Source: Rhododendron vialii (taxonomy: Eukaryota > Streptophyta > Magnoliopsida > Ericales > Ericaceae). Taken from it: 64,000 bases of DNA. The notes below the pieces were generated by a model that ran no database searches, had not been told where the DNA came from, and saw only the letters and a program-made list of their open reading frames with translations. Position 1 is the first letter of the stretch, and each line of letters opens with the position of its first letter. The position numbers and the translations under genes were made by a program. Of this stretch, positions 28,101 through 48,412 are shown one piece after another. The stretch covers positions 42,137,852 through 42,201,851 of the forward strand of contig NC_080562.1 in assembly GCF_030253575.1 (NCBI RefSeq). Direction: 5' to 3'.

Positions 28101-28754
28101 TCTATTCTATTCTATTTGTTTGTCTCTAATTTCTTTTTTTAGAAACGCTATGAGGTCAACTCCAGTTGTTTACAAGCTGTGATAAAATATAGTAGCATGT
28201 GCCCTTGCCAATTTGAGCATCATAAATATAGAGGAAGAAAGTAAAATGGTCATGACTCGATGACTCATCTATGATGAACATGCCACGTATTTACCTTTTA
28301 AATTCTTTTTGTGAATGAATGCTGACTAAAAATTGTGGCGTGAGCAATGTAGATGAAAGTATCCTGTCAACATTCATCTAATGCACCAAATGTCCATTTA
28401 AAATAGTGATTTATATAGATCTATGGATCTGTATGCTTGCTATTCAACTATAGAATCCCAATGCTGTTGTTGCCCTTGGTATTACTGTGGGCGGTGAACT
28501 TTAGTTATATCGTTTTAAACCATTTCTGCTTGCAGCTGGAGGAAGGAGAGGATTTTCTTGACGTGCTTAATGAAAATACGAAAAAGGAGACTGCGGCCCT
28601 TGGGGATTCAAACATGCGGAACTTGCAGCGTGGAGATATATTGCAGCTGGAGAGAAAAGGCTATTTTAGATGTGATGTGCCCTTTGTTAGGCCTTCTAAG
28701 CCCATTGTTCTATTTGCTATTCCAGATGGTAGGCAACAGTCGGGACTAAAGTAA
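24572..28754 (+). CDS. Glutamyl-tRNA synthetase, cytosolic
   Basis: Charges tRNA-Glu for cytosolic translation. Exons 24572-24708, 24915-25011, 25184-25337, 25790-26874, 27248-27715, 28536-28754 join in frame to 719 residues, matching the length I know for the Arabidopsis cytosolic enzyme. Residues 1 to about 160 form the GST-C-like interaction domain of eukaryotic GluRS (MEIKLSFSPNSPPLAVIAAA; DEWLEYASILASGAEFEGG). The class I catalytic core follows, with RFAPEPSGYLHIGHSKAAL (HIGH at 224-227) and the KMSKS-type loop LLSKRKL (445-451). WDDPRFPTVQGIVRRGL and the beta-barrel anticodon-binding C-terminus complete it. With no plastid or mitochondrial targeting and the eukaryotic-type C-terminus, it is the cytosolic form. 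The (CT)n leader and a long (CT)n in intron 2 are the only oddities. Confidence 0.95.
25052..25117. repeat. CT microsatellite in GluRS intron 2
   Basis: About 33 CT units starting 41 bases after the exon 2 donor and ending 66 bases before exon 3. It is long for an intron of only 172 bases and extends the pyrimidine content ahead of the acceptor. Confidence 0.95.
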
Positions 28755-30732
28755 GACCTATTTAAGTTTCGACTTCTTCCAATTGGACTGGTGTACTAGA
28801 AGAAATTTAGATGTAATACTGATTAACCTTTCCAAACTTTCCAAACTTGATAATCAAACTTTTACCGTATCTGTTTTGTAATTCGAGTGTGTTGGATCTT
28901 GGGCATATCAGAAATCGAGTTCCCTTTTGTTTTATAGATTCGTAGAAGTATATAGGTGTAGGTCACCTATATATCTGCTTTAGTTTGTCTGTTATGTTTG
29001 CTGGATCTTCTTGTTGTCGTGTTTCTTGTTATTCAGAAAGCAGATATACTTCATTTCCTATCTTATGTAAATCCACGCTTCTTCCAGGAGAAGCAATAGT
29101 AAAGCCGCAAACGAGCTCTGAGTTTGTGACTTAGACTAAGAATGTTGTTTGGATAAGGTCTTTGGTTTTTGTAAGGTGCTATTAAAGACTAGTAATGTTT
29201 GCAGCAGGCAGTTTGATTTGCAAAATAATTCCACTAGCATTTTGTTATCCGTTTTCTGAAGCTAAACATTCCAAACCTTAGGGCCATTGAGAGTTATGTC
29301 TGGTTGTTATCTTCAAGGCCCCGGAATTATTTGAATGCGCGCAAGCTGGCCTGGACATCTCGTTTTAGAGAAAAAAAAAACTGTGAAATCAACTTTGGTG
29401 GTTGCCCAAAAAAATCAGCCTTGTGAAGTTGTATCTTCAACTACAACTACTGATCCATCAACACACTAGAATTCATGTTGGGCTCACAAGCCCATATCTG
29501 GGCAGCCCAGGTCCATCAACACACAAGTTTGACCCGAGTTTAATTAAGATCAAGCTTAACAAATGCAACCAATGGGTGGTTTGGATTAAAAAGTTGAGAG
29601 TGACTTTTTTTTTTTCCCTCTATTCACTTTTTTTTTTTTGTATTTTTTAATTTTGTGTCAAACTTTTATGATTTATTGATTTATCTTGACTAGAGCAACC
29701 GAAAAAGTAAAAAAAAAATTGATCGAAACTCATAATTTTTTTGGGAAAAGTCAAAAAGCTGTCTTATTCAAAAAATTGGCTTATTTTTGTTTTTATTCAA
29801 AAGAATTTGAGTTTAAATCGTAATTTTTTATTTTTTAAATTCGTCTCGTCAAGAAGAAAAAATAATCCTCAAAAAAGTAACAAATGCAATTTTTTTTTAA
29901 TAAGAACAAAAAAATAAGTCATTTAATTTATTTTATCAAATGATAGTCTATTTGGGTTTTTGTAATGATAGTCTACAGAATTGTGCAGTACAGTCCCTCA
30001 ATGTAGACTAGTTTTCTACCACTGAAAAAATCTCCGTTAGTCAAAACACGTGAACGGAAAATTCCCCAGGTTCACTATATATATGTTTTGTTTTTGAACC
30101 AGGTACAATGTATGCTTTGAAGGGCGCATTTCCAGGAAATGAGAGAGTGATGAGACTACGGAACTTGACTTCACAGCGAGAATCTCGTAAAGTAAATGCC
30201 AAATTCGAGACCCACAGTGGAAATTCCCGTCTATCCTACTCCATAGAGGAGTGAGCTACCATTTTGTCTCTCCCTCAATTCAGGTGTATCTTGATTCTTG
30301 AAAGGTTGGCGCCACATCCCCTCGTCCTTTCTACAAGTCTATAACTACAGTCTACAAACATTTACGCACACAAACATACAAACTCTCACTTAATTGTGAG
30401 ACTTTGTGCGTGTAAGTGTTTATAGTTGCCGAAAAATTGTTTTTCTAGTTCTCTGAGTCAGCTGAATCTTGCACACCACGTTATCCGACGGCCACCGAAT
30501 CCCTTCGGACTCTCTCTCCTCTTTTGTCAAACAACTTTTAACTCTCTCTGGTGACCACAAAAAAAGAGGAACTATCTTTACATGACCTCCATATACAAAT
30601 ATCTAGTACACTACACGCATGACCACCCACAAAATCGTTCACTCACTCCATCAGATCGTTATTTTATTCTAAAACCCATTGCCACTTTTGACTTAACAAT
30701 TTTCTCTCCCACAAGCAAAACACTCCACAAAG
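28755..30732. other. GluRS 3' flank and ABCC gene B promoter region
   Basis: No gene recognised. The first 300 bases should hold the GluRS 3' untranslated region. A SINE tail lies at 29316-29381. The 29570-29940 part is made of A and T homopolymer runs. The last 300 bases are AC/CT-rich and probably include the leader of gene B; no clear TATA box could be picked. Confidence 0.4.
29316..29381 (+). mobile_element. 3' end of an Au-like plant SINE
   Basis: Contains aaggccccggaattatttga, gcgcgcaagctggcctgg and acatc, then a run of ten A. This is the conserved tail of a widespread plant SINE, and the same tail occurs at 50745-50815. The 5' part with the pol III boxes and any target duplication were not found, so this is a remnant. 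Confidence 0.65.
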
Positions 30733-37870
<7,138 letters not shown>

Positions 37871-38283
37871 GCATATAATTGAATGTCCTCATATCTTGGA
37901 CAACGACGAAAAATATGGCAGTACATTTTTCAGTTAGGATTGAACATCCTTTTGATTTAATGTTGCTGTTCTATTATTACACAAAATGGCTGTCTTCGGT
38001 CGGTTTATAGTCCAAGGCAATATCTACTACAGTACTCTCAGTTGAACCTAACTTCAGCTCCATTTGTTTGTAACTTTTTTCGTTTTCGTTTTTTGTGTTT
38101 GTCGTTAAAAGTTATCTTATTTGATTTTGTAACTTCCGATCAAAAGGGTGCAGTCCGACCATTTCGACTTCATTCAAGGTCAACTTCGATGATTGGACTC
38201 ATTCATACTATGAGTTGGTCGAGTAGAAAAATCATGTAAAATATTTTGTTCATCGAATTCCCCAAATTTCTATTAAAATTTGG

Positions 38284-38690
38284 ACCATCCAAAACACCTT
38301 TTATACCCCAAACACTTTTGGACCATCCAAAACACGTGGTCCGGCACGGTGGGAGTTGCCGCAAACAGCGTCACGGCAATGGACTGTGTGCTGGGCAACT
38401 GGCTGTTGAAGGCGGCAATAATGGCCGCCGGAACGTTCCCATTGTTCTTTTGGAAATGAACCAAACCCCTTGGAAACAAAAGTATTTCACCCGTCTTGAT
38501 CATTATGGAAACAAGTACATTGGCAGTGGTGATAAAACCCCACATCCAATTCGCCGTTGAGCACGAAGACTATCTCGGTGGCCCATGGGCGGGTGTGGGG
38601 AGCGTTAAGCCCGTCCGGTGTGTAGTCGATACGGGAGAGGGAGACGCCAAGGGTGTTTGAGCCTTGGGATTTTCTCCACATTTGCTGGAG
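38284..38690 (-). pseudogene. Germin-like protein (cupin) pseudogene, 3' part only
   Basis: Minus-strand pieces match the C-terminal two thirds of germin-like proteins: [10 protein letters not shown], then [18 protein letters not shown] and [16 protein letters not shown], then [28 protein letters not shown] and STQSIAVTLFAATPTVPD. They lie in three frames, so at least two frameshifts have happened, near 38665 and 38537. In the metal-binding HTHPRATE box the first His pair reads HTRPWATE, so a ligand His is lost. The 5' exon, with signal peptide, is absent, and a small tandem duplication (gttttggatggtccaaa) follows at the 3' end. Dead. Confidence 0.85.
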
Positions 38691-39614
38691 TCACCTTTGA
38701 GCGCATGGAGGATCCTACCCAGTCATTGTATTGTCTGTTGGGTTATTTATGTGTTTTTCAAGAGTCCACACCGTTCAATCTTTTAGACCTTGTTAAGGAC
38801 CTCAACCTTGTTAAAATTCATGTTTTTTGGATCTCATTCTTATGATATAAAAACACATTTATCTTGAAAAATGGTCATATACTGTATCTGAAAATCCTTC
38901 ACTCCAAGGTAAATGTGTTGCGAGACAAGTTTGATGTTTTCAATGAGCTATAAAAAAGAATGGTTCTTAATAGCAAAGTGAACCAGAAAAAGATCTGTAA
39001 AAAGCCATAACACCACAAGCAAAAGGACTAGAGAGGAGCCGCGACCGTTTATTTACTCTTCGGTAGCCGTACAACAACAATAAAACTCATCTAGTCCCCA
39101 ATCGGAATATAGACTGGAAAGGATTGGAGACTGGCCTAATCTTTGACAATACATGTACAAAGTGGTTGCTCTCAAATTTCTGTAGCTGTACAATGTGGCA
39201 AAATAATCGCACCCTTTATTCAACAAACAAAAAAAAAAGAATATGCATACACTAAATCGGACTATGGAATTCATTTTGAGGTCTCATACAAAAGATCTAC
39301 ATCCTTTTGTGACACACTTCCTTCCGAAATTGCACAGAAACACATCAGAAATTGATACAACATGATTCAGCCCTTTAGAGAGCTTCTATCTAAAGGGATC
39401 CCCTCATCCCAGTCACCTATTTCTAAAACAATTCAGAACAGAGTTCCTCAAAGAGTTCTAACCTCATTTCTGTACACCTAAAACTACTTCGGTTAAATCA
39501 AACTTGCAGTGGAAGCCCAAACAAGATTTTCTTTATATATACACGTCCGTATATACTAGTACACATCACCTTTTTGCATCAAGTAATGCCAGCGTGTCTC
39601 GCCGATTCAAGGCA
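38691..39614. other. Spacer and probable 3' UTR of the BAH/Agenet gene
   Basis: No coding frame recognised. The part next to 39614 should be the 3' untranslated region of the minus-strand gene that ends there. Confidence 0.4.
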
Positions 39615-42600
39615 CTATGCAACCACTTCCAACAACTCTGCTTCACATTTCTGCCCAGCAATCTCAAACTCGTCTAACGTGTGCCCATTTTCGTCCACGT
39701 CCCTGTCCCCATTGCCAACGCCACCACCGTTGTCAGCATCAGCATCAGCATCATCATCATCATCATCATTCTGGTCTTCAACATTGTCATGATTACTATG
39801 AGCATGCTCGGCATTGTCTTTTTCTGGACTTTCATCACCCATATTACTATCGTCTCTTTCTTCAACCACCAGCTGCTTCTCATCATTCACTTGGTCCATA
39901 TCTCTTGAAACGTAATCACAAGGGACGAAATCATCTAAAGGCTCAACCTTCTCCTTGACTACATCAAGTTTGGTGCTGATGGGAGCTTCATGGCATAACT
40001 TGAGCAAATCATCAGAGTTGGGCTCCTTTGGGGATGCTGAAACCTTAGTATCCTGGCTGACAACAGCAGATATGGCTGAAAGAATGTCGCGATTCGCCTC
40101 AATATCAACCCACTGGTCTCCCATCCAATCTCTTGAAACTCTTAGGTTCTTCCTAATTACACTCAGAAGTAAATCTTCACCTGATATCACCAAAACAAAT
40201 TGCATTCAAGAAAATGGGGAAAGTCCCTGAAGTTTATAAAAAGCAACCCAATAAAAAACAGAAATAACAATAAAATCAAGTTCCAAAGAGCATACCGGGA
40301 ACGTAAACTTGCAGAGTTTCATCTCCAGAGTCAACAATTCCAGCCACCACACCTTCCCACCAGCCATCGCTCCACCAAGCATCCACTGGAGCTCCAACCT
40401 CAAGGGAAAGATCTATCTGATCATGAGAGAGGGAAGGTCTGATTGTTTGGCGACTTGGGCATCTCATTCCAAGTTTATCAGGCATTGCCAGTCTAAAAGC
40501 AGGGACCCATTCCTAGAAAATTAAAGACAATGTCAGGACTGTTTTGTTTTGCCTCATTAAGCTGGGGATAGGAAAGTTAGTCTTAACACCTGGAACTATC
40601 CCAGAGGTCTGAGATTTAAATCGTACCCAGAGGACAATCAAATACCCATCGGGGACTAGTTCCACCGCGAAGGGCGATCAAAAAAAAAAGTTCCACCATA
40701 AAGGAGTGAAAATGCGCTACACTCACTTAAAAGACAAAAAATATCCCAAGTTTCATGATTACACTGCCGTTACCTCTTTCACAAAGTATCTACTGCAATT
40801 GACTAAAATACGTGCAGATATCAAAGGACAACACCATATAGACTCTAGAAAACAGGCGTATACTGACATCAAAAGAACCATAGGCTACGATGACTTAAAA
40901 ACACATTAACTTGCAGGAATCCCGCTACTTAAGCAGAAATGCTATATGTAATGCAAGAAAGAAAGTAAGGGAGAATAGCAAAAAGCTGCAAAGATGCTTC
41001 AAATCGTAACCCCTTTTTGCCAAAAGGAATAAGAATGAACCCAAGTCTTAGGTTGTGTGACTATAGTTCAGAATCTTCAGATTGGGTTTTGAAGTACTGG
41101 ATAGGGGGAAGCTACCATTAGACTGTATATTAGTCAAGAATTCCGCAAGTTCGAAATTATTGCAGAAAATAATTAATTATGCATGATGAACACTGAAAGG
41201 CCAATCCATTACCCTTTTGACTTTCCTATTTTGAATTTTTCAGCCACATAAAATCCCAAATCAAAAAGAAATTCAGCCGAAAAAGCATACCTCAAGATTG
41301 CCACACCCATCTTCATCCTTCAAATCATCATATTGCACTTTCAACTGTCTCTGGGAAACCTGCAAGACTGTACACCTGAACCAACAACCTCTGATACCAC
41401 TATCTTGACAAAGCAACTCTACCTTTTCATTAACCTTAAAATTGTGGGAAATTAGTCTTCTCCTCTTCAAGTTCCGAAATGATGACTCACATGTCAACAT
41501 CTGCCACTCTCTAGCTCTTTGTGCTCTTTTAACTCCCACCTGTACATTGTCCCCTGGGCTAAGCTCCTCATCGTCAAAATCAGGATCCAAACACGAGAAA
41601 ATTGGCTGATCAAAGTAGCCACGTAGTTTACTCAGTTTGAAGGGCTTCACACGATTGCTTTTGAATTGCCGATAGCAAAGGTGTAATCTGGCTACCAAAG
41701 TACTTGGAAAACCAGCAAGACATTTCTCATAATCTTCAGGAGCTAAGACTATGGCGGAACCGTCCACACACTCCACGCTTATGACCTGTGCATAAGGTGT
41801 AATGAAAACTTCTTTTGGATGAGGATTTCGTAGGGAAATCACACGCTTGATTTCTTGAGTACGATGAAACCACCTTACTTTGACCTTTTTCTGTTCCTTC
41901 CTATCTTCATACATATCTTCTATATATGCAAGGTAATGATTTCCTTCTTCAGCCATGACAAAGACAAAGGAATGGATCTGAATACCAAAAGGAAATGAAC
42001 GATCATCGAGTCAATTTGTGCTTATGAAAAGGAGAGATACCTCAAAATATTGATGCCATTTAAAAAGGGAATTGATGTACCATAAGTCATTGCGATAAGA
42101 TAAAAATTTGCATGCAGCCTCCTAATTTGGAATCCCTTTATGCAAATGACCTAAAACCTGATTTCGATGCCTCAAAGTTCAGAGTCCAGAAAAGGCATAG
42201 ACATTCCTCGAGGCTAACAATGCACGTGAAGAATTACAAACATCATCCTTTAAATGGAGCCCTATCAGTAAACTGTTACTACGAATCAATGGTACTCATA
42301 TTCTAAGTATTTATAGAGCCAAACCAGCTATGTCCATATGGGTCATTTGACGTCATAGAAGCCACAGAATCTAGCATTGACTTTCTCTTCTAAGTGCGAG
42401 TATTTTGTTTACTATATCATGGACTCATGGGCTTTAAGCCCATTCAAGGTTCTGTCACACAAGTTCCCCAATTTAAGAACAAATATCGTTAGGTGTAGCA
42501 TTATTTTTCCTTTTCACATTTATCCATTTCATGTCAAAACTTATTTCCTTTTGGCAAATCCTCACCGCTATTTTAATCCCATTTCTGCAAAATGCTGGGT

Positions 42601-44531
42601 AGTGCTTGAGTTGTTTTCCGCATGTCCAGGAAACACCTGACCACGCAATATCTGAACTGTGTCCTTTCAAGTTCCTTGCCAAACTGCCCTGATAAGGAGA
42701 AAGTGTCAGATGAACATGTGAACAAATAATTTGGTGTGACATGAAAACGTAACAAAAGAGAGATACCCTATAGTCAGGCAGGGGGGTCTGTTCACCGCTG
42801 GCTTCAGCTATCAGATCATCCTTCTGCAATTCTGTTATGAACGGTTGAGAAAAGAAAGGTTAATCTTCCGGACTCCTACTCCGCTTCATTTTGTCAAAAG
42901 GTACAATGCAACACATAACTATTTAGCCAATCATCCATGGTCCAAAAACTATCTACGGTATCTACCTAACTAGGAACGTAACCGAAGCTTGTATTCAGGA
43001 ATCAGATGTCATTGCCACAATAAGCAAGGATTTTCAAGCAATTAAACGAAGCAAATGCAGAAACTCATGCAGAAGGCAGGAGTATGTCAAGGAAAAGTTT
43101 TATAGGCTCCAATCTTTATTGGGTAACAATACCAGATTACAGTCATCGACCAGGCGCATTGGACTGCACACAAACAATGGTTGGTTTTCACTTCCACAAC
43201 TAGTGAACTTGGACTAAAGGTCTTTATCGCAGACATCCCAGTATTCCTGGTATTTCACACAAATGATATCCCATCATCTGGTATCAATATTTGAAATAAG
43301 CACCCAACACTTTAAAACAACTAGAACACGATGAACAAAAGAGTCAGAATCCATATAATAGTGGTTCAGAACGTTGAAGAAATCAGAATCTATTGACGTG
43401 CCCCAGATCTTTAACCACAAGAAATCACTAGGTCTTCATTTCCAAATTATTTTCCTATGGGAAACACTTTACTTCAAAGGTCCTTCAGCCACTCTAGATT
43501 AACACAGTGCAAGACTAATTCCAAGAACAATGAGTGGCTACAAAGGGCTTGTGTAAGCAAATTCTGCAGTATTACAGAATGATAGCACTCACAATCTCCA
43601 GCTTGATGCTTGAGATGATTGACAGATATTAAAAGTAAGCTCGATATTTACGGGTTACGTCTATCCAACTACACCGTTCAAAACAATGAAAGACTAGAAA
43701 TATAGTACTCCTATATACATGCTCTCAATCTCACAAGTAGACCAAAGTTTAAACACCATGAAGGACACATAACACGTTTACTGATTGTTGAAACAGTAAA
43801 AGATAAGACTGCAGATGTTCCCCGAGATCAAGCCATAGAACACTACGTGTACAAGGTGGAAAGATATAAATCTGAAGTCATAACATCCCAAATTGAGGAC
43901 AAGCATCGATAAACAAGTTTTGAGTAGTAAGATAGAGCAAAGGTATCATAGTCTTCATATGTAACGTGGGAAAGGGGATGCGAGACAAAACCCTGACCAC
44001 GGCATGAAAAGACATAACTCAACAAGTATTCATGGTAAAGCTAATTGTGTACCCATTCGACCACACATCAGCACTTCTCCTATTAGAGGTCCTCGCAATT
44101 ATGATAGCGATAATTTTGCGTATTTGTACAAGGGGAAGACAACCAAAGGTAACCTTAACGGGGGGGGGGGGGGGGTGTGTGTGTGCGGGAAATCAACATA
44201 AACATCCAGGACACAGATTTAGGAGAAACATACTGTTGGACCGATCGCTGTGCCGGTGCTGCTTTGATAGCCTAGATGTGAGCCAATTAACAACCTCTCT
44301 CCTAGATCTCCATCTGAAACCGGCATGGACCGAATTGTCTGCCCCTTGAACATTCAAGAACTCCTCAGAAACAACATAGAACATGTGCCTAACACTCCTT
44401 TCAGTGCCAACAACAGCAAGAATGGACTCCCCTGAAATATCCTTCAAAAAGTAGTGAACCACACGGTTACCCCGCTCCTTAGAAACAAATTGCTCTTTCC
44501 ACTCCACGAAACAGTGCCCATTTGCAGCCAT
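39615..44531 (-). CDS. BAH and Agenet domain protein (chromatin-reader type)
   Basis: Six exons on the minus strand: 44531-44234, 42831-42767, 42688-42566, 41977-41291, 40512-40296, 40180-39615, joining in frame to 651 residues. It resembles the plant BAH-plus-Agenet family of Arabidopsis At1g68580. Residues 1-99 ([20 protein letters not shown]) are a plant-specific N-terminal block. The BAH domain lies at about 165-290 ([37 protein letters not shown]). Two Agenet units follow at about 345-490 ([37 protein letters not shown]). The last 100 residues are acidic, with a [13 protein letters not shown] run. BAH and Agenet domains commonly bind modified histones or DNA, so a nuclear role is inferred. 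Start chosen at MAANGH because family members begin there; an ATG seven codons upstream is possible. Intron 1 is 1.4 kb and contains a 16-G tract. Confidence 0.9.
40590..40692 (+). mobile_element. Possible SINE remnant in the Agenet gene intron
   Basis: A stretch with a degenerate B-box-like gatttaaatcgtac and a run of ten A at 40681-40690, in an intron. No target duplication could be confirmed, so this is weak. Confidence 0.3.
44160..44185. repeat. G16 tract followed by (TG)5
   Basis: Sixteen G then alternating TG in intron 1 of the BAH/Agenet gene. On the transcribed strand this is poly-C/CA. The mirror-type tract C17(AC)n is at 48088-48115. Confidence 0.9.
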
Positions 44532-47500
44532 GTTTTGGATAATAACCATCAATTGGGCTTAACAAAACATCAGAACTATAAAAAAACCCGAATTACAGCA
44601 GCTAAAGATGCCCCCAAATTACTGGCATCAGGGTTTAGACCCAATTAACACAATTGCCTGAAAGCTTCAATCTTGGAGCAAATCTAACAAAAAGCCACAA
44701 TCTTCCTATAATTTACAGAGCTAGTTTAGGATCCACCTTCAACTACATAGATTCTAGAAAATAAAGTTGGGTATCTGAAAAAACTTATGAGAACCAAAGA
44801 AAAACCTTTGGCTTGGGAGATCTACAAAAAGATCAGAAACCCTAACCAAAAGAAATGGGTTTTGGGTTTTGACTTTGAAATCTCCAAGATACATAAAGAT
44901 GTGACTTTTGGAGTTTCTACCTCAGAAAGATCATCAAGAAATTGAAAAAGAAACCTACTAGTGGAAAAGCAAAGAGAGGCCTGAAAGCAGAAAACTAGAG
45001 GCAGTCTGTTCAAGAAAGAGGGGGGAAGAGAAGGTTTGATTGAGTTTTGGAGAGGGAAATTTGGAGGACAGGGGGAGAGAGGATGAGAGAGAAGATGTGG
45101 AGACACGAGAAGATGGGTACCTCAAGAAAGCCATAAAAATGGCAAGTTGGTGTCTTGGAGAGTTGCAGATTTTTTGGAACTTCGCATCCCATGCAGCTGG
45201 TGATGAGAGAGAGAGACAGAGAAGAGGAAAACTGGTAGGCGGTAGGAGAAGTGGTGGGAATTAACAACCCCTTCCCCACAGGTGAGAGAAAGTCTTGAGC
45301 GTAAGTGCTGAGACGCAAAGGACTAGAGTCAAAGTTCCCAACTTCCCCTTCATGTTGCAACTTGCAACTTGTCTCTTTGTCTGATGATTTAAAAAAAAAC
45401 ACACTCCGCTTGGTTCTCATAATTTAAATACTCTTTACACAGTTTTCAATTAATTTCTTTTTTTATCTTTTTTCACTCATTATCATTCATTATATCAAAA
45501 ATAACTTTTTAAAATATAAACCAAACAAAATGAGTTGTCCAAAAAAAAACAGGCTTTAATCAAAATGTAAGATGTAAGAAAAATCCAACCAATAAGATAT
45601 ATACTACTATTAATCTTGTATTTTCCGTCCTTTCTCTCATTTTCACACCTATTTTATTTCTCCAACTGATGAAAGAATTCTCATTCTTTTCACTATTTCT
45701 CACCATACGAATCGATTTTGAATTCCTGATTCCACTAAGGACCTTTCGGTTGTGGAGAGACACTAGTCTAGATCAACCATGAGTAAAATCAAATTGGTTC
45801 AACTGTAGTCACTTTATTTCATAGTATTTGCCTTGTATACATAGACAACAAGAAGTAAGATTCTACCATAGAAGTATTGGAGTATTAATTTGACAAATGA
45901 TCGAAAGATCTTAGGCGTTCAAAATGAAGTAATGAACACACAAACGTGTAAATGTTAAATTTAGGGTGGGCCCATAATGACATTTTGGTTAGTTATCTGG
46001 AGATAAACTTGAAAATTCAAGAATATAGAAAGACAACCGGTATTGATTGCAATAATATTACATATAATAAATAAAATATAGAAACATTAGTTTTGATACA
46101 TTCTGCATTTTACATCCATTCGATTATTTAAAACTAAAGACAACAAACGAAAAAACAAAAATAAATACAAAAACAGAAGAAAGAAAACGAACAAATTAAG
46201 GTCCCAGAAACACGGCCTTAAAGTTTCAACATTTAAGGGTACTTGGCCACATAAATAGGTGCCCTAACTTTGTTATATTCCCCCATCTCTCCATGTTCTC
46301 CCCCTTGATATCGGCCTCTCTCCATGTATGGAGTATTTTGTACCCATCACCAATCAGAGGGTTTTTTTTTTTCTCTCTTTCCCCTCTCAATAAATCCAAT
46401 GAAAACTAGTATTCAACAAAGGCCAAGATGTGGCTAACTCTACGAGAGACGAGTAGCAGTGCACCTGAGTTCTACACTGGGACGGATTTAGAAATTTGCT
46501 TTAGTAGGGGTACACCACACAGTAAAATTATCATGTACGTTTATAATTCCTCAAATAATACATTTTCGGCTGGTAAAATAACAAATTGATGAATAAATTT
46601 GTAATTTTATCTTATAATTAGCAGAAAGGGATGTGTTTGCACACAAAAATAGTGTGAAAATTTAGCACTCAAAGAAACAGATCAAACAAGTATCCTCGTA
46701 ATGGAAATCTAGAATAATTTTATTGAAATACTATCACAAATTTATCGGATAAAATTAAAATATTCAAAAAAATTATTACTAAAATTTTGCAAAATTGAAT
46801 TGGGACCGTGTCCCGTGAACCCCCACTTGTATCCATCCCTGGTCCTCTCCAATTAGTAACAAAACTGATTGACATTCACATTCGTACAATATACCTATTG
46901 GACCAGCCACCAAACCCTTTTTTTCTTCCCCATTTCCCACTTAAAACTATTTTCAGATTGAGCTTTCATTTTTGTTTTTGAAAAGTGGGTGAATAGGTCC
47001 ACCTAAACTAAACACATGATCAAAAACGTTACTTGCATCCAATTTACAGTACATAAATAAGCTACGATGATACAGAAAATTCAGCACTAGCTCTAATTTC
47101 CTTTCATCCGATTTCTTCCATAGCGCTCAGCATTCAGATAAAGAGAATCCATTTACCATTTGATCCGCCGTTTTGGAATCAGTTTGGACTACGATCTCTT
47201 TCAGATTCTCATATTCTAATCTCGAAACAACTCAAAACTTCTCAACAAGTCCCAAAATTCTGCTTCCAAGCTTGAGTAATCCTCCAACTTCCCACAAAAG
47301 CCAAATAATCCAGTAATCTCTTGCCTCAAGGAACACCACTCCTTCGTTCATATATGTTGTTTTCACTAAAGAAATTGATTTTTCACGTTTCCTTTTTTAT
47401 CCAAATACACTCTTTTTTTGTTTTGTAGCGATGTAAAAATACATGATTATCCTTTTCATGTGTGAAAAAAGATATGTGTATATATATATATATGCAGAAT

Positions 47501-47613
47501 AATTTGTAATTCTAGATATATGAAGACAAAAAAAGTAAAGTACACGTAGACAAAACGGGAGAGTGAAAATTAATTTCCTTTCACTAACTCTTATTTTGTT
47601 TTTTAATGTCGCA
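44532..47613. other. Upstream region of the BAH/Agenet gene, then gene-poor spacer
   Basis: 44820-45400 is CT-rich on the minus strand and probably holds a leader exon and promoter of the minus-strand gene. Beyond 45.5 kb I see no gene. An element-like stretch lies at 46478-46842, listed separately. Confidence 0.4.
46478..46842. mobile_element. Possible old hAT-type MITE
   Basis: The left end ctgggacggatttag and the right end, inverted, cagggatggatacaag match imperfectly, in the style of plant hAT MITE ends (cagtggcggat). Possible 8-base flanks gttctaca/gtcctctc agree at only five positions, so it would be old. AT-rich interior. Confidence 0.4.
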
Positions 47614-47616
47614 TAA

Positions 47617-48412
47617 GGCCATCCACAGTGGTATAATCAAATGTCAATTGTTTTTAAAGTTAACAATATTGTTGCAAAAGATCGCTCGCAATGGTGTAAT
47701 CAAACTTAGCAACATCCTTAAAAATAATCAAATTTTAGGCTTTGGATAACCAAAACTAGCAACCTTTTTCAATAATCAAAATTTGTGAACCCTACACCAC
47801 ATAAGTTAACTAGTTCCAAAATTTGTATACACACGTGTTTCAACTGATATTTTCTTTTTCTCTTCATCGCCTACTCTTTTTTTTTTTTTTTGGTAAAAAA
47901 AATAAAATTGAAGAATAAAAATTTTATGTAGCCAAGCTTCTTTGCCTACTCTATGTTTTCTTCACTTCACCCACAAACTATTTCTCTTTCTTTTCCTTTA
48001 GAAGTGAAACTCATATTTCTCGATCATCTACAATTCAACTCATCGTCGCTGGATTAAGGTGTTTCACTCTTCTTTCCTGTTTCAAATCCCCCCCCCCCCC
48101 CCCCACACACACACCCCACCAAAAAAAAATTCATAATAAGAGGGAATGAAGTCACCGATTTTTTTTCCAAAATTAAGAGAGGGAATCGATATATTTTAAC
48201 CCATAAAAAACGTAAATGGAGGGAAATGAATGACGGAAAATAGAGGGGGATAGAGAGTGAAATTGTAATGGACCCCATATTTTGGTTATGGATTAGAAGT
48301 GACCATAGTGAAGCTTAACATTGTTAAGCTTAGAAACCTCTTAAGTGAATAATCAAAAGCTGATGTGTCAACTTTTAATTATCCTTTTTTGATTATACCA
48401 CTGTGGATGGCC
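47617..48412. mobile_element. PIF/Harbinger-like MITE, 796 bp
   Basis: The ends are perfect inverted copies over 25 bases, starting ggccatccacagtgg, flanked by TAA on both sides (47614-47616, 48413-48415). A TWA duplication is typical of Harbinger-type elements. A partial second copy of the left end (gcaatggtgtaatc) lies inside at about 47689, and a C17(AC)n tract at 48088-48115. No transposase is coded, so the element is non-autonomous. Confidence 0.88.
48088..48115. repeat. C17(AC)n compound tract
   Basis: Seventeen C followed by AC repeats and a short C run, inside the Harbinger-like MITE. Confidence 0.9.

Noticed and set aside
39674-39908. Frames with Met, His or Ile runs opposite the Agenet protein tail
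   Set aside because: They are other readings of the GAT/ATC repeat that codes the acidic Asp/Ala run.
44822-45420. Minus-strand frames rich in Ser, Leu and Pro upstream of the BAH/Agenet gene
   Set aside because: Composition of a CT-rich leader and promoter; no domain and no splice link to the coding exons.
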